Shown piece by piece: positions 44,196-53,294 of a stretch of DNA of 64,000 bases (position 1 is its first letter; every line of letters starts with the position of its first letter). Location of the stretch: NCBI RefSeq assembly GCF_019008365.1, contig NZ_JAHHUL010000015.1, positions 1-64,000 of the forward strand, written 5' to 3'. A program made the position numbers and the translations under genes. Source of the stretch: Phosphitispora fastidiosa. Its GTDB lineage: Bacteria; Bacillota; Thermincolia; Thermincolales; UBA2595. Below the pieces are notes generated by a model, which did not search any database, had not been told where the DNA came from, and saw nothing but the letters and a program-made list of their open reading frames with translations.

Positions 44196-45143
44196 ATGCC
44201 AATCTTTAACCGGAAACTCAAAATCTTTTCTGGAAATGCGAATTTGAAACTGGCCGAGGAAATAGCCGAATACCTTGGGGTATCAATTGGCGAATCAAAG
44301 GTTTCCAGGTTCAGTGACGGTGAGATTCATGTAAAGATCAATGAGAGTGTCAGGGGTGCCGATGTATTTGTAATCCAGCCTACCTGTGAGCCTGTTAATG
44401 ACAATATCATGGAGCTTTTGATCGTCATTGATGCACTTAAGAGGGCTTCAGCCCGGAGAATTACTGCGGTTGTGCCTTACTACGGATATGCCAGGCAGGA
44501 TAGGAAAGCCAGGGCCCGTGACCCGATAACTTCGAAATTGCTGGCAAATGTGATTACAGCAAGTGGGGCCATGAGAGTAATTACCATGGATCTGCATGCA
44601 GGTCAGATACAAGGATTTTTTGATATTCCTGTGGACCATTTGCCGGGAGTTCCGATTTTGGCTGAATATTTCCTCAGCAAGAATCTTGATAATTTGATTG
44701 TTGTCTCACCTGATCTGGGAGGGGTTACCCGTTCCCGGGATATGGCTGAGCGTATTGGGGCATCCATAGCTATAATCGACAAGCGTAGACCTGAACCTAA
44801 TGTTGCTGAAATCATGAATATTATCGGAGATGTTGATGGCAAAACAGTTGTTATGATTGATGACATAATTGATACTGCAGGGACCATAACTCAGGGTGCA
44901 GCTGCCCTTTTGGAGCGGGGTGCCAAAGAGGTTTATGCCTGCTGTACTCATGGAGTCCTGTCCGGTCCGGCTATGGACAGGCTGCAGAAGTCACCCATTA
45001 AAGAAGTTGTGGTAACAAATACAATCCCGCTGCCCGAACATAAAGCAATTGACAAAATTAAGGTTCTTTCGGTGGCACCGCTTCTTGGGGAGGCCATAAT
45101 CAGGATTCATGAGGATTTGTCAGTAAGCAAGCTTTTTGCATAG
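44196..45143 (+). CDS. prs: Ribose-phosphate pyrophosphokinase
   Basis: Makes PRPP from ribose-5-phosphate and ATP, feeding nucleotide, His and Trp synthesis. 315 residues: [60 protein letters not shown] (ATP-binding flag) and [14 protein letters not shown] (PRPP loop). The ATG at 44196 starts the standard MPIFNRKLK; a GGGGGGG lies 13-20 bases before it, rather far. A perfect terminator follows. Confidence 0.97.
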   Translation: MPIFNRKLKIFSGNANLKLAEEIAEYLGVSIGESKVSRFSDGEIHVKINESVRGADVFVIQPTCEPVNDNIMELLIVIDALKRASARRITAVVPYYGYARQDRKARARDPITSKLLANVITASGAMRVITMDLHAGQIQGFFDIPVDHLPGVPILAEYFLSKNLDNLIVVSPDLGGVTRSRDMAERIGASIAIIDKRRPEPNVAEIMNIIGDVDGKTVVMIDDIIDTAGTITQGAAALLERGAKEVYACCTHGVLSGPAMDRLQKSPIKEVVVTNTIPLPEHKAIDKIKVLSVAPLLGEAIIRIHEDLSVSKLFA

Positions 45144-45185
45144 CGGTTATTGACAGCTACTTCGTTGATTTATTGATATAGTGCT

Positions 45186-45211
45186 AAAAACCGCGTTGAG
45201 ACGCGGTTTTT
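45186..45211 (+). terminator. prs terminator
   Basis: AAAAACCGCGT-TGAG-ACGCGGTTTTT, a perfect 11-bp stem with a 4-nt loop and built-in T-run. Confidence 0.93.
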
Positions 45212-45426
45212 CTGCGTACAGGAAAGTACAAATTGAAACCTGAATTCCCGTCAAATTATACCTATGATGGAACATTAACCCCGAGGCACTCATAGAGGCA
45301 CATCTGCTTTTTAGTCATTGGGTGTGAATATTCTTTAGTGTAAATGGAATAACCATCCAAATATTTGGTAATAACGCATATTCCGCACCCTTACGTAGCA
45401 CTTAAAATTGATTTTCTGCCCCTCAA

Positions 45427-46329
45427 TTAAATTTTGGGTACTGTTTTAGGCATAGTATAAATGGTATCATCAAAACCAACTAACTTTAAGAGACGTAGAA
45501 TTTGCGTATTAACAAGGTTTTTAGGTAACAAGCGGTTAATCTTTCCACCATTTACGATACGGACAATTTGCATTGACTTCAACATTTCAAGAAGGGAAGT
45601 ACCTGTAGGTGAATTGCTTTTCCTTTTGCCAGGTAAAATTAATGGCTCTGTTTCTTCTTTTAACTTTTGCCTTACCCGGCGTTCCAAAAGGGCATATATA
45701 AGTAAAGCCATAAGGAACACAAAACTTAAAGCTAATACGCGTTCTCGATTTTTCACATAGATGCCGTCAACAAATACAGGATCCTTCAGGAATCTAAACC
45801 TAACTTCCACTGCCGTCTGCTCTTTATACTCTTTTAAAATATCAATAGCTGACAGTTCTTCTTCTTTTAAGACATTGGTCATTAAAACGAAGGTACCGGC
45901 CTTGGCTCGCAAATTAGATACGGTTTGTTCACTGGGACTTTGAATTTCTATGTTTAACCGCCAAGTTGTCTCTGTCTCCGGTACTGCGCCCTTTTTGGGT
46001 CGACCTGCTTTTCTTTTGATGGTTACTATTTCTTCTGCTATCCCGTTTATACTATGCAGTATGCGTTTGTGTCCGCTGATAAAAAGCTCCAGTTCTTTTT
46101 CAGCGTCGGCGCGGCAATAAAAAGTCCTTTTGCCTAACTCCAAACAATCTTTTTCCAGTTCCATTCGTTCTTTTTCAATGTGTCTGGCAATGGTCTTTTC
46201 TTTTCTGGCATCAAGTGCAGTCGACTGGATGACCAAGCACCGGTAATTACTTCCGTCAATTTCTCTGATGGTGCTTTGGCAGCGATATTGGGAGGCATTT
46301 TTCTTATTGCTGAAAGTACCGATTTCCAA
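45427..46329 (-). pseudogene. IS1634-type transposase, C-terminal half
   Basis: A 300-codon open frame encoding only the later part of an IS4-superfamily (IS1634 group) transposase: VIQSTALDARKEKTIARHIEKE, AGRPKKG, then YKEQTAVEVRFRFLKDPVF with the catalytic Glu of the DDE triad. The N-terminal domain and first catalytic Asp are missing; matching pieces lie just beyond 46330 but on the other strand. So this is a decayed, rearranged element, not an active gene. No terminal inverted repeats were found by eye. Confidence 0.85.
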
Positions 46330-46340
46330 CCAGTTACGCA

Positions 46341-46603
46341 GACACTACCTCGATTTCGGTTTATGGTGAATATGACAGAGAAGGAAGTATTAATATAACC
46401 AATGGCTACAGCAAAGAACTGATTCTGCGCTAGTAACCAGAGACAATCTGAAAATCATTCAACAGCAAAATATAAAGTTTATTTCTAGACTACCAGAAAC
46501 CTTTGGTCTGGCCGAAGAAGTAAAGCAATGGTCCTGGGAACGGAACAGAAGGGCTTACCGTTTTACCGGCTGGCAGTGCGCCTTTAATAGCAGCTATGTG
46601 TGA
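46341..46603 (+). pseudogene. IS1634-type transposase, central fragments
   Basis: Translation from 46341 gives TTSISVYGEYD and ITNGYSKE, the conserved region after the N-terminal domain. It ends at TAG 46432. An overlapping frame from about 46422 then gives ALVTRDNLKIIQQQNIKF and SRLPETFGLAEEV, which belongs about 60 residues further on. Hence an internal deletion plus frameshift. Strand is opposite to the C-terminal fragment to its left. Confidence 0.75.
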
Positions 46604-46912
46604 TGAAATAGAATTGGCAAGAATTGTTGATAATATTGTTTTATGGATCCCAAACAATGCCGTGTATCACCAGGCACCTTGATTAAAGGACTTGTAATCA
46701 ATGTTCTGTCAGGCCGTAAGGCACTATACAAGGTTTTCGAATATTTTGCGGAACAAGATTTAGAAGTATTGTTTGGCTCGGGAATTGAAGCCGATGCCTT
46801 TAATGATGATGCTCTGGGCCGTGCATTGGATAAATTAGCATTCGTACACCCTAATAGGGTTTATTCAAATATAGTTTTATCTGCTATTACCAAGCATGAT
46901 ATAGATTTTAAA
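46550..46912 (+). pseudogene. IS1634-type transposase, N-terminal (DUF4277) fragment
   Basis: GLTVLPAGSAPLIAAMCDE, then a one-base loss near 46645, then DPKQCRVSPGTLIKGLVINV, GRKALYKVFEYFAEQDLEVLFG and NDDALGRALDKL, the N-terminal DUF4277 region of IS1634-group transposases. It lies downstream of the central fragments although it should precede them, so the element is scrambled. Confidence 0.75.
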
Positions 46913-47206
46913 GGAGTTAGTGGCTTTAGCGGCTACCTGCTACCAAGTGGGGTAAACTTTACAGAAGAAGACGATGGAAACTGGAGTGTGACTATAAAGT
47001 GGGATACTGTAGACAATAATGTAACGGCTGCCTGTGAAGTTTTAACTAAAAACACAGCCAGTGATTATAATCTATGGAAATGGGCTCACTTGGCAAATGG
47101 AGAGAATGTGCAAGCATGGAGCGCTTGGCAAGCCGATGGTGCACCGTTCAATCTATTTGGTCCTATAGTTGAATTTCAGAGTTTTTATTACTGGACACCC
47201 TATTAA
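46643..47206 (+). CDS. Chimeric ORF: transposase N-terminus joined to an unrelated C-terminus
   Basis: The 187-codon frame starts inside the DUF4277 fragment (to about residue 90). It continues without a stop into a Trp- and Asn-rich tail (GVNFTEEDDGNWSVTIKWDT ... AWQADGAPFNLFGP ... YYWTPY) that has no transposase resemblance and looks like the end of a secreted protein. It is probably the accidental join of an IS remnant with the 3' end of an older gene. Whether it is expressed is unknown; no ribosome-binding site is seen. Confidence 0.5.
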   Translation: MDPKQCRVSPGTLIKGLVINVLSGRKALYKVFEYFAEQDLEVLFGSGIEADAFNDDALGRALDKLAFVHPNRVYSNIVLSAITKHDIDFKGVSGFSGYLLPSGVNFTEEDDGNWSVTIKWDTVDNNVTAACEVLTKNTASDYNLWKWAHLANGENVQAWSAWQADGAPFNLFGPIVEFQSFYYWTPY

Positions 47207-47244
47207 AAGATATTATTAATAGTAAATTAAAGGAGGATTGCTTA

Positions 47245-47514
47245 ATGAAAAAATGGTTAATTGCAAGCATTTTAACAATCTCTCTGCTTTTGGCAGGTAT
47301 CTTTGTCGCGTATGCCGCACAAGATGAAATACCTACTGTTGACAAAATGGACCCGGTTGCCGAAGAGTTTGAAAAGAACAAGGGTGAAGCAGTTGATTTA
47401 ATTGGTATTCCTGTAATTATTAAAAACAAGGACGGTAAGGTCTATAAGACCACTACCGATAAATTTATTAAAGAGAAGGATAAGATTGAAAAGGAATTAA
47501 AAGTGAAATTTTAA
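47245..47514 (+). CDS. Small secreted protein with signal peptide
   Basis: An 89-residue protein: basic MKKW start, hydrophobic core (about 4-21) and an AYA-A cleavage site near residue 24, leaving a 65-residue, charged Lys/Glu-rich mature peptide. AAAGGAGGA precedes the ATG. Not recognised. It lies in the gene-debris region right behind the chimeric ORF, but its signal peptide and ribosome site look intact. Confidence 0.65.
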   Translation: MKKWLIASILTISLLLAGIFVAYAAQDEIPTVDKMDPVAEEFEKNKGEAVDLIGIPVIIKNKDGKVYKTTTDKFIKEKDKIEKELKVKF

Positions 47515-47536
47515 TGAACTGGTTTTCCATAATATG

Positions 47537-47562
47537 ATGAGTCAAACGGGGCTCATTTTTTT
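47537..47562 (+). terminator. Weak terminator
   Basis: ATGAGT pairs with GCTCAT (one G-U) followed by a T-run, after the small secreted protein. Confidence 0.55.
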
Positions 47563-47578
47563 TGTTCTGACTAAATAA

Positions 47579-47773
47579 TCCATATTAGGCATTGAAATAG
47601 TTAGAGAAACGCAAGCCTGCAGCGGGATCGAAAACACCGTAAAAAAACCAATTGCAGTGGATGCGGACCATCACTTTATTGTGGGCATCCAAATGAGCAA
47701 CAGAGCAGCAACCAAAAGCAATGTGAAGGCATTTGTTTTTTCCGGGGGTGCAGCTTTTTCAACGGCTAGTTAA
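47579..47773 (+). pseudogene. Gene fragment without start
   Basis: A 64-codon open frame with no plausible start or ribosome-binding site: GIEIVRETQACSGIEN ... ADHHFIVGIQMSN ... FVFSGGAAF. It reads like the tail of a protein. The rest of the 47515-47915 gap is AT-rich and otherwise empty. Confidence 0.35.
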
Positions 47774-47915
47774 TTTGCAAAATACTCAATTAATATATTC
47801 ATACATAAAATAAAAAAAACAATAACCATTAAAAATGCAGGAAAACAGATTAGCGGATTTAATTTATACAATATCCACCCACTATATGTGTAAATAACTG
47901 ACTAAGGTGAAAGGA

Positions 47916-48353
47916 ATGTGTTTTATCATGAAAAATGATATTCAGATTAATAAGTTTATATTGGGATGTATCTTTTTGCTTATGGCGATATTGTTTTATA
48001 TTTTTTCAATTAATGAAAAAGCTTTAGCAACAGCATATCAGAAAATGAATAATTGGGTAGAATTCTCGATTAAAGCTTCGGTTATTAGCTTGTTATTAGG
48101 AGTTCTATTTGAATTGATATTTTTATATCCCCATAGAAAGTGTGAGTTGAGAATCAATGCTAAGATTATACCAGCAATCATGCTTATAATTGTAGGAGTT
48201 ATTCCTCACATCTATTGGTATTCATTGATATTGAAATCCTCTCCTTTTTTTAAACTAGTATTAAACCCTCTAAGTGTTAGTAAAACACAAGTAGTTATAA
48301 ATGTATTTGCAGGTATCTTATTAGTAAAATCCTCTCTTCGCAGAAATGAATGA
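47916..48353 (+). CDS. Hypothetical four-span membrane protein
   Basis: A 145-residue, AT-rich gene with about four hydrophobic helices: FILGCIFLLMAILFYIF, SVISLLLGVLFELIFLY, AIMLIIVGVIPHIYWY and VVINVFAGILLV. AAGGTGAAAGG precedes the ATG at 47916. Its low GC differs from neighbours, suggesting recent acquisition. No family recognised. Confidence 0.6.
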   Translation: MCFIMKNDIQINKFILGCIFLLMAILFYIFSINEKALATAYQKMNNWVEFSIKASVISLLLGVLFELIFLYPHRKCELRINAKIIPAIMLIIVGVIPHIYWYSLILKSSPFFKLVLNPLSVSKTQVVINVFAGILLVKSSLRRNE

Positions 48354-48386
48354 AAATACTGATTTACTACCATCACATTGCTGGAC

Positions 48387-48500
48387 TTTCATTTTGGACC
48401 CCAAAGAAATGATAAAACCGGGCATAGCGGGGGTGCAGCTGTTAAAGAAGCATGGCAAACACTGAAAAAACTTTCCCCGAAAGAACGGCTGAGACCATAG
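48387..48500 (+). pseudogene. Short gene fragment
   Basis: An open frame ending at TAG 48500 encodes KTGHSGGAAVKEAWQTLKKL followed by SPKERL, which looks like a real C-terminus with a helix. No start or ribosome site is present. Probably a remnant. Confidence 0.3.
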
Positions 48501-48520
48501 TAAATTGGTCTCGGCCTTTT
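48491..48520. terminator. Terminator between debris region and degV
   Basis: GAGACC pairs with GGTCTC across a 10-nt loop; TCGGCCTTTT follows on the + strand and AGTCTCAG-type sequence on the other. It lies just past the degV stop. Confidence 0.6.
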
Positions 48521-48527
48521 CTAAAGT

Positions 48528-49364
48528 CTAAAATATAACGACACCCACAAGGCCCGGGCCGGTATGTACAACCATAACGGGACCTATCTGGCCTGTTACT
48601 ATTTCTTCAACATTATCGAGTGTGTTAAGTTGACTAATCAAAAAATCTGCCTCCTGCCGGGCATCTCCATGAAACACTGCGATTTTAACTGTCCTGCCTT
48701 CGGCTGCCTGCCGGATAATTTCTAACATCCTGTTTAGAGATTTTTTTCTGCCCCGGGTCTTTTCATATGTATAGTATTTTCCCTCATCGTTTATGGATAT
48801 AATGGGCTTTACCTGCAGTATCTCCCCCAGAGAAGCCGCTACATAGCCAATTCTCCCGCCTCTTTTCAGGTATTCAAGGGTGCCGACAACAAAGAAAGTC
48901 TGCACCCGGTTAATTACCTCTTCAGCCCTGTTGACTACCTCGTCAAAACTGCTCCCTTTGGAGACTTCTTTTGCTGCTTCCAGGACAGGAAAGCCTAACC
49001 CCATTGACAGGGACTTGGAGTCCAGGACCCTAATTACAATGCCGCTGAATTCCGCAGCTGTGTTCCGGACCATCTGTATAGTGCCGCTTAAGCCGCTGGA
49101 GATGTGGATACAGAGGACATGGGTGAAGCCGCTGTTTTTCAGGTGTTCAAATAACTGAAAAGCATCAGAGGGACTGGGCAGCGAGGTTTTAGGGACTTCC
49201 TTTTCGAGGTTCCGGTACACTTCCTCCGGGGTAATGTCAACCCTGTCGGTAAATTCACGGTCAGTGTAGATTATTTTAAGCGGGAGGACACTAATCCCAT
49301 ATTGTTCAAGTTGTTCATTTTCCAAATCACAGGTGCTGTCAGTTACAATAGCGATTTTTTGCAT
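48528..49364 (-). CDS. degV: DegV family fatty-acid-binding protein
   Basis: A 278-residue two-domain DegV protein. IAIVTDSTCDL (residues 3-13), PLKIIYTDREFTD, PKTSLPSPSDAF (lipid-head-group Ser), HISSGLSGT and LEYLKRGGRIG are family motifs. In Firmicutes these are FakB-type subunits that present fatty acids to FakA for phosphorylation; no fakA is near. The ATG at 49364 is 7 bases after AAAGGTGG; the longer frame to 49382 covers that site. Confidence 0.92.
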   Translation of the reverse strand: MQKIAIVTDSTCDLENEQLEQYGISVLPLKIIYTDREFTDRVDITPEEVYRNLEKEVPKTSLPSPSDAFQLFEHLKNSGFTHVLCIHISSGLSGTIQMVRNTAAEFSGIVIRVLDSKSLSMGLGFPVLEAAKEVSKGSSFDEVVNRAEEVINRVQTFFVVGTLEYLKRGGRIGYVAASLGEILQVKPIISINDEGKYYTYEKTRGRKKSLNRMLEIIRQAAEGRTVKIAVFHGDARQEADFLISQLNTLDNVEEIVTGQIGPVMVVHTGPGLVGVVIF

Positions 49365-49561
49365 AATAACCACCTTTCGCAAGTGAATATACTGTATTCA
49401 ATTAAAAGGGGAATTATACATTATTCAACAGAAATGCCATATATCCTCCTGTGGATGTGGGAATGAAGCCAGAGCGCCTGTCGGCAAAGCTTTCTGAATT
49501 AAAAGAATAGAGGTGAGGAAAGCTATCCTAAAGCTTAACATGTTACAAGGAGGATGTACAC

Positions 49562-51475
49562 GTGACCAATAAAACCAGGCACCGTTTGGATGAAAAAGTC
49601 AGTATCCATGAGTCTGTTCAGGAAATGTATCAACGATTGCATGAAGATGGGATGAGCAATACTTTCGACCGCTTTGAGCCTCAGGAAAAAATAAGGTGCA
49701 ACTTTTGCGTATCAGGAACTAGCTGCCAATTATGCACCAATGGCCCCTGCCGCATTTCAGAGAAGACCGGGGCCACTCTTGGAGTATGTGGGATAACTCC
49801 TGATGCCATGGCGATGCGGGACATGCTGCTGAGAAATGCTATGGGGGCTTCAACTTATGCCCATCATGCCTATGAGGCCTTCAGGACCTTGAAGTCCACT
49901 ATTGAAGGGAAAACCCCCTTCGGAATCACTGACAGGGAGAAGCTTTACTGGTTTGCCGGACAGTGCGGGGTTAATACAAATGGTGATCCGGGTCAGGTGG
50001 CTTTGTGGCTGTCAGATTTTCTGATGTATGAGCTTCATCGCGGATATGATGAGCCCAGCCGGATAATTGCGGCATTTGCACCTCCCGCGAGGCAGAAGGT
50101 GTGGCGGGATCTGGCTATCTATCCTGCAGGGACACTGCATGAGATTAAGGATGCTGTGGCCAGTTGTCTGACAAATGTTGACGGTGACTTTATATCACTG
50201 GCGAAGAAGGGACTCCGGCTGGGGGTAGCCACGATTTACGGAGCCCAGATAGGTCTTGAAATGGTTCAGGACATCCTTTTTGGAACTCCCATGCCTCATG
50301 AGGTGGAAGTAGACCTGGGGATTCTGGATCCGGAATATATTAACATTGTTTTTAACGGGCACGAACCATGGGTGGGGATGGCAACTTACTATGCTGCCAA
50401 AAGACCTGAGGTTCAGCAGCGTGCTAAGGACGCCGGAGCAAAAGGATTACGGATTATCGGTTCCATAGAAACAGGGCAGGAGATGCTGCAGCGGCTTCCC
50501 ATAGATGAAGTGTTCAAAGGTCTGACAGGCAACTGGCTGACAATTGAACCGGCATTGGCGACTGGGGCAATAGATGTTTTTGCCATGGATGAAAACTGTT
50601 CACCTCCTTTTTTAAAGCCTTATGAGGAAAAGTACGGCGTAACCCTTGTGAGTGTTAATGATCTGGTTCGGATTCCGGGCGTCAGCAGAAATTTTGATTA
50701 CAAACCCCCTGAAGCAGTCGGCATTGCCAATCAGTTGTTAGACCTCGCTGTGGGAAACTTTACCCGGCGTAAGGGAAAAATTACACCAAGAGTACCCCAA
50801 AAGGTTACCAAGGCAATTTCAGGGTTCTCCACAGAGGCGGTGCTTAAAGCTCTTGGGGGCACTCCCGAGCCTTTGGCCGGGGCCATAAAGGCCGGTAAGA
50901 TAAAAGGCGTGGTTGCTCTGGTAAACTGTACTACTTTATCTACCGGACCCCATGATTATATGACTGTCAACCTGGCTAAGGAGCTTATCAGAAGGGATAT
51001 TCTTATTATTAGCGGCGGATGTGGCAACCACGGTCTTGAAGTTGCCGGACTGTGCAACCTTGAAGCCATTGAGATGGCAGGACCGGGGCTTAAAGAGGTA
51101 TGCCGGAGCCTCAAAATACCACCGGTGCTTAGCTTCGGAACCTGTACCGATACGGGCAGGATTTCCATGTTAACAACAGCCCTGGCCAATCATCTGGGGA
51201 TTGACTCCGCAGATCTGCCGGCGGCTGTTACGGCACCCCAATACATGGAACAAAAGGCGACAATAGACGGCATGTTTGCTCTGGCATACGGGCTTTACAC
51301 CCATCTATCACCCACACCTCCCGTGGCGGGGGGGCCTGAGCTGGTCAAGCTTTTGACAGAAGACCTTGAGGGTCTCACGGGTGGTAAGGTAGCTCTGGGC
51401 GATGACCCGGTTGAGGTCGCCGCAGGCATAGAGGAACATATCAAGAAAAAAAGGACTAAAATCGGCCTTGATTAA
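49562..51475 (+). CDS. cooS: CooS-like CODH family protein with altered active site (CooS-V-like)
   Basis: A 637-residue CODH-scaffold protein starting at GTG after AAGGAGG. N-terminal cluster Cys are C46, C49, C55, C58, C63 and C76. The D-cluster pair is CxxC (46/49) instead of the CX7C of the C. hydrogenoformans type. C-cluster ligands aligned by eye: His267, Cys346, Cys456, Cys487 and Cys528 are kept. The usual GxCCTGNE motif reads GSIETGQE (300-307), so the Cys295-equivalent is Glu303. The KA motif (MEQKA) and His pair (101-102) remain. As I recall, a CODH lacking this Cys (CooS-V) has an Fe-S-O cluster and no CO activity. No cooC, cooF or ACS gene adjoins. Confidence 0.9.
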   Translation: MTNKTRHRLDEKVSIHESVQEMYQRLHEDGMSNTFDRFEPQEKIRCNFCVSGTSCQLCTNGPCRISEKTGATLGVCGITPDAMAMRDMLLRNAMGASTYAHHAYEAFRTLKSTIEGKTPFGITDREKLYWFAGQCGVNTNGDPGQVALWLSDFLMYELHRGYDEPSRIIAAFAPPARQKVWRDLAIYPAGTLHEIKDAVASCLTNVDGDFISLAKKGLRLGVATIYGAQIGLEMVQDILFGTPMPHEVEVDLGILDPEYINIVFNGHEPWVGMATYYAAKRPEVQQRAKDAGAKGLRIIGSIETGQEMLQRLPIDEVFKGLTGNWLTIEPALATGAIDVFAMDENCSPPFLKPYEEKYGVTLVSVNDLVRIPGVSRNFDYKPPEAVGIANQLLDLAVGNFTRRKGKITPRVPQKVTKAISGFSTEAVLKALGGTPEPLAGAIKAGKIKGVVALVNCTTLSTGPHDYMTVNLAKELIRRDILIISGGCGNHGLEVAGLCNLEAIEMAGPGLKEVCRSLKIPPVLSFGTCTDTGRISMLTTALANHLGIDSADLPAAVTAPQYMEQKATIDGMFALAYGLYTHLSPTPPVAGGPELVKLLTEDLEGLTGGKVALGDDPVEVAAGIEEHIKKKRTKIGLD

Positions 51476-51496
51476 GAAAAAATTGATTTTTCGGAT

Positions 51497-51535
51497 GGGG
51501 TTCCCCAAGAATTGAATGGGGGGCCCCGTTTTTTG
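51497..51535 (+). terminator. cooS terminator
   Basis: GGGGTTCCCC (51497-51506) pairs with GGGGGGCCCC (51518-51527, two G-U), followed by GTTTTTT. Confidence 0.85.
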
Positions 51536-51567
51536 GGGGGGTACGTTGTAAGGCCATAAATTACCAC

Positions 51568-51587
51568 ACCTGCTAGGCAGGTTTTTT
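51568..51587 (+). terminator. Second short terminator
   Basis: ACCTGC-TAG-GCAGGT followed by TTTTT, 40 bp after the cooS terminator. Confidence 0.7.
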
Positions 51588-51642
51588 CGGCAGGGTTGTC
51601 TAATTGATATAGTCGACTAAACAATAGAGTTGGGTGGTAAAT

Positions 51643-52194
51643 ATGGAAGAAGCAGTAATGTTATATAAAAAGAAAAAGTTTATTGACGAATTTTTAAGTA
51701 AATATGCACTAAAGAAACGGGAGGCTTCCCAAGTTCTGAATTTTCTGCGCTCCAGGGACGGGCTGTTAGCCAATACCTATTTTGTGGAAAATGTCAGACA
51801 CCTTCCGAATGCCTTGATTATTTCTGCATCTAATGCAGCAACGGTTTCATTCCTGTGTCGGATTGATAACGAATATTATGAGGATATCGAAGAAATTATT
51901 TCTTTGTTGGACCTGGAAGCTCCTGAAGAATTATTTGTCTGGCTTTCTTTTGAGGAGGACTACAGGTGTTCTGTCTGCAATACTGATTTGGAAATAGCGC
52001 CTGAAGTCAGGGAGAAGGTTTTCTATTATCAGGTTATTCGGGCTTTGGAACGCGAAATGAGCCGGAAGATACTGGACCGGGAAGAGCGGAAGGCAGAAAT
52101 GCTGGCCGAGATTGACCTTGCCTTGGAGAAGGGTGACAGGAAAAAGTTTGACTACCTGGCAATCAGGTATAAAAAGCTTTTCAAGGCATCCTAG
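51643..52194 (+). CDS. YpiB/UPF0302 family protein
   Basis: A 183-residue soluble protein. KKKFIDEFLSKYALKKRE, then VLNFLRSRDGLLANTYFVENVRHLP and ALIISA resemble the start of YpiB (UPF0302), and the C-terminal helices (RKAEMLAEIDLALEKGDRKKF) fit the DUF at the YpiB end. A CSVCN pair in the middle is an addition. Function of the family is unclear. The ATG at 51643 is 5 bases after GGGTGG; an in-frame GTG earlier lies in that site. Confidence 0.72.
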   Translation: MEEAVMLYKKKKFIDEFLSKYALKKREASQVLNFLRSRDGLLANTYFVENVRHLPNALIISASNAATVSFLCRIDNEYYEDIEEIISLLDLEAPEELFVWLSFEEDYRCSVCNTDLEIAPEVREKVFYYQVIRALEREMSRKILDREERKAEMLAEIDLALEKGDRKKFDYLAIRYKKLFKAS

Positions 52195-52224
52195 GAGTTT
52201 TTTACAGGAATTGAAATGGAAGAC

Positions 52225-52254
52225 GGGGCGGCCCTGAAGTTAAAGGGCGGCCCC
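52225..52254. terminator. Terminator between convergent genes
   Basis: GGGGCGGCCCT pairs with AGGGCGGCCCC with one G-G mismatch. Very GC-rich; no long T-run on either side. Confidence 0.6.
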
Positions 52255-52263
52255 ACTTTGGGT

Positions 52264-53154
52264 TTATTTGGTGTTGGCCTCTTCCGGGGTGTTAACTGCC
52301 TCCTCAGGAGTATCAGCCTCCGGCTCTGCAGAATTATTTTCCGGCACATCAGGAGAATTTGCTGTCTCATTGTCTTCAGGTTCCACGCATTCGCTGTCGG
52401 AAACTCCGGTAATTATTTCTTCATTTTTTATTTCCACTTCACTGGTTACATCAAGACCAGAGTTCGGTTCGGGGAAATTTTCGTTTCCGGAGTCTTCTGC
52501 TGCATCAGCTGCAGGTGATGTACTGGGGTTATCATTTTTTTCATACTTGTCTTTAATGTTTTTACGGATTTTTCCGGTGCGTTTTTTAGTGGTTTCCCAA
52601 AGTGTGGAGGTGCTTTCTTTCAGGTTGTGGATAGTTTCATTTAACCCGCCGTCGACCTTTTTCAGATATGTTTCTGTACCTTCATTAACAACAATGATGT
52701 CTGAACCCAGTGTCCTGATATGTTCCGCCGGCATGAGCGCCTTGCCCTTGAAAAGACTCTCCAGAAATTTACCGCTGATTTCGAAGCATTCGATTTTTCC
52801 GGTTATTTCATCAATATAATATTCGTCAACTACCCCTAACACGGTTCCGCTTTCTGTGATTACCTTGACGCCAATGGGATTAATATTTTCCTTGATTAGC
52901 TTCAGCATGTGGGGGAGGCTCATGGTTCTCTGCACATTTGCCGACTGGTCTATGGTAATGGCATCATCACCCATACTCCGGACCTTTGTGTAGGGGATTA
53001 TTTTTTGTTCCCGGAACCATCCGCGCTGGTCAATAATTATTGCGGCAATCTCCATTTTGGACGGGTCCACAACTATATTTTTGGATGCACCAATCTGGAT
53101 ACCTTCTTCTAAACTTATTATCGGCATGGAGATAAATTTACGGCTCTTTCTCAA
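52264..53154 (-). CDS. PRC-barrel domain protein with acidic tail
   Basis: A 296-residue cytoplasmic protein. Two PRC-barrel units (about 8-75, MPIISLEEGIQIGASKNIVVDP, and about 90-155, GVKVITESGTVLGVVDEYYID) are followed by a basic helix (ESTSTLWETTKKRTGKIRK) and a long acidic, low-complexity tail rich in Glu, Pro and Asn (about 205-296). PRC barrels occur in RimM and in sporulation proteins of the YlmC/YmxH type. Start TTG with GGGGGG eight bases upstream. Function unknown. Confidence 0.82.
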   Translation of the reverse strand: MRKSRKFISMPIISLEEGIQIGASKNIVVDPSKMEIAAIIIDQRGWFREQKIIPYTKVRSMGDDAITIDQSANVQRTMSLPHMLKLIKENINPIGVKVITESGTVLGVVDEYYIDEITGKIECFEISGKFLESLFKGKALMPAEHIRTLGSDIIVVNEGTETYLKKVDGGLNETIHNLKESTSTLWETTKKRTGKIRKNIKDKYEKNDNPSTSPAADAAEDSGNENFPEPNSGLDVTSEVEIKNEEIITGVSDSECVEPEDNETANSPDVPENNSAEPEADTPEEAVNTPEEANTK

Positions 53155-53294
53155 TTTTAAAACCCCCCAAAAAATTCTTTGCTACCATATTATTCATGAG
53201 ACATGTTTGTTATACCATTTTCCGGGAAATACTATAACAAATTTGATTGTTAGCCTGGAAGGCTGATTTGACAATTAACAGAGGGGGTATGAAA

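Noticed and set aside
45461-45943. Two + strand frames opposite the transposase remnant.
   Set aside because: Antisense to a clear transposase protein; no start signals.
49440-49510. A short protein-like tail (VDVGMKPERLSAKLSEL) just upstream of cooS.
   Set aside because: About 34 codons, no start site and no second piece nearby; too little to call a gene or remnant.
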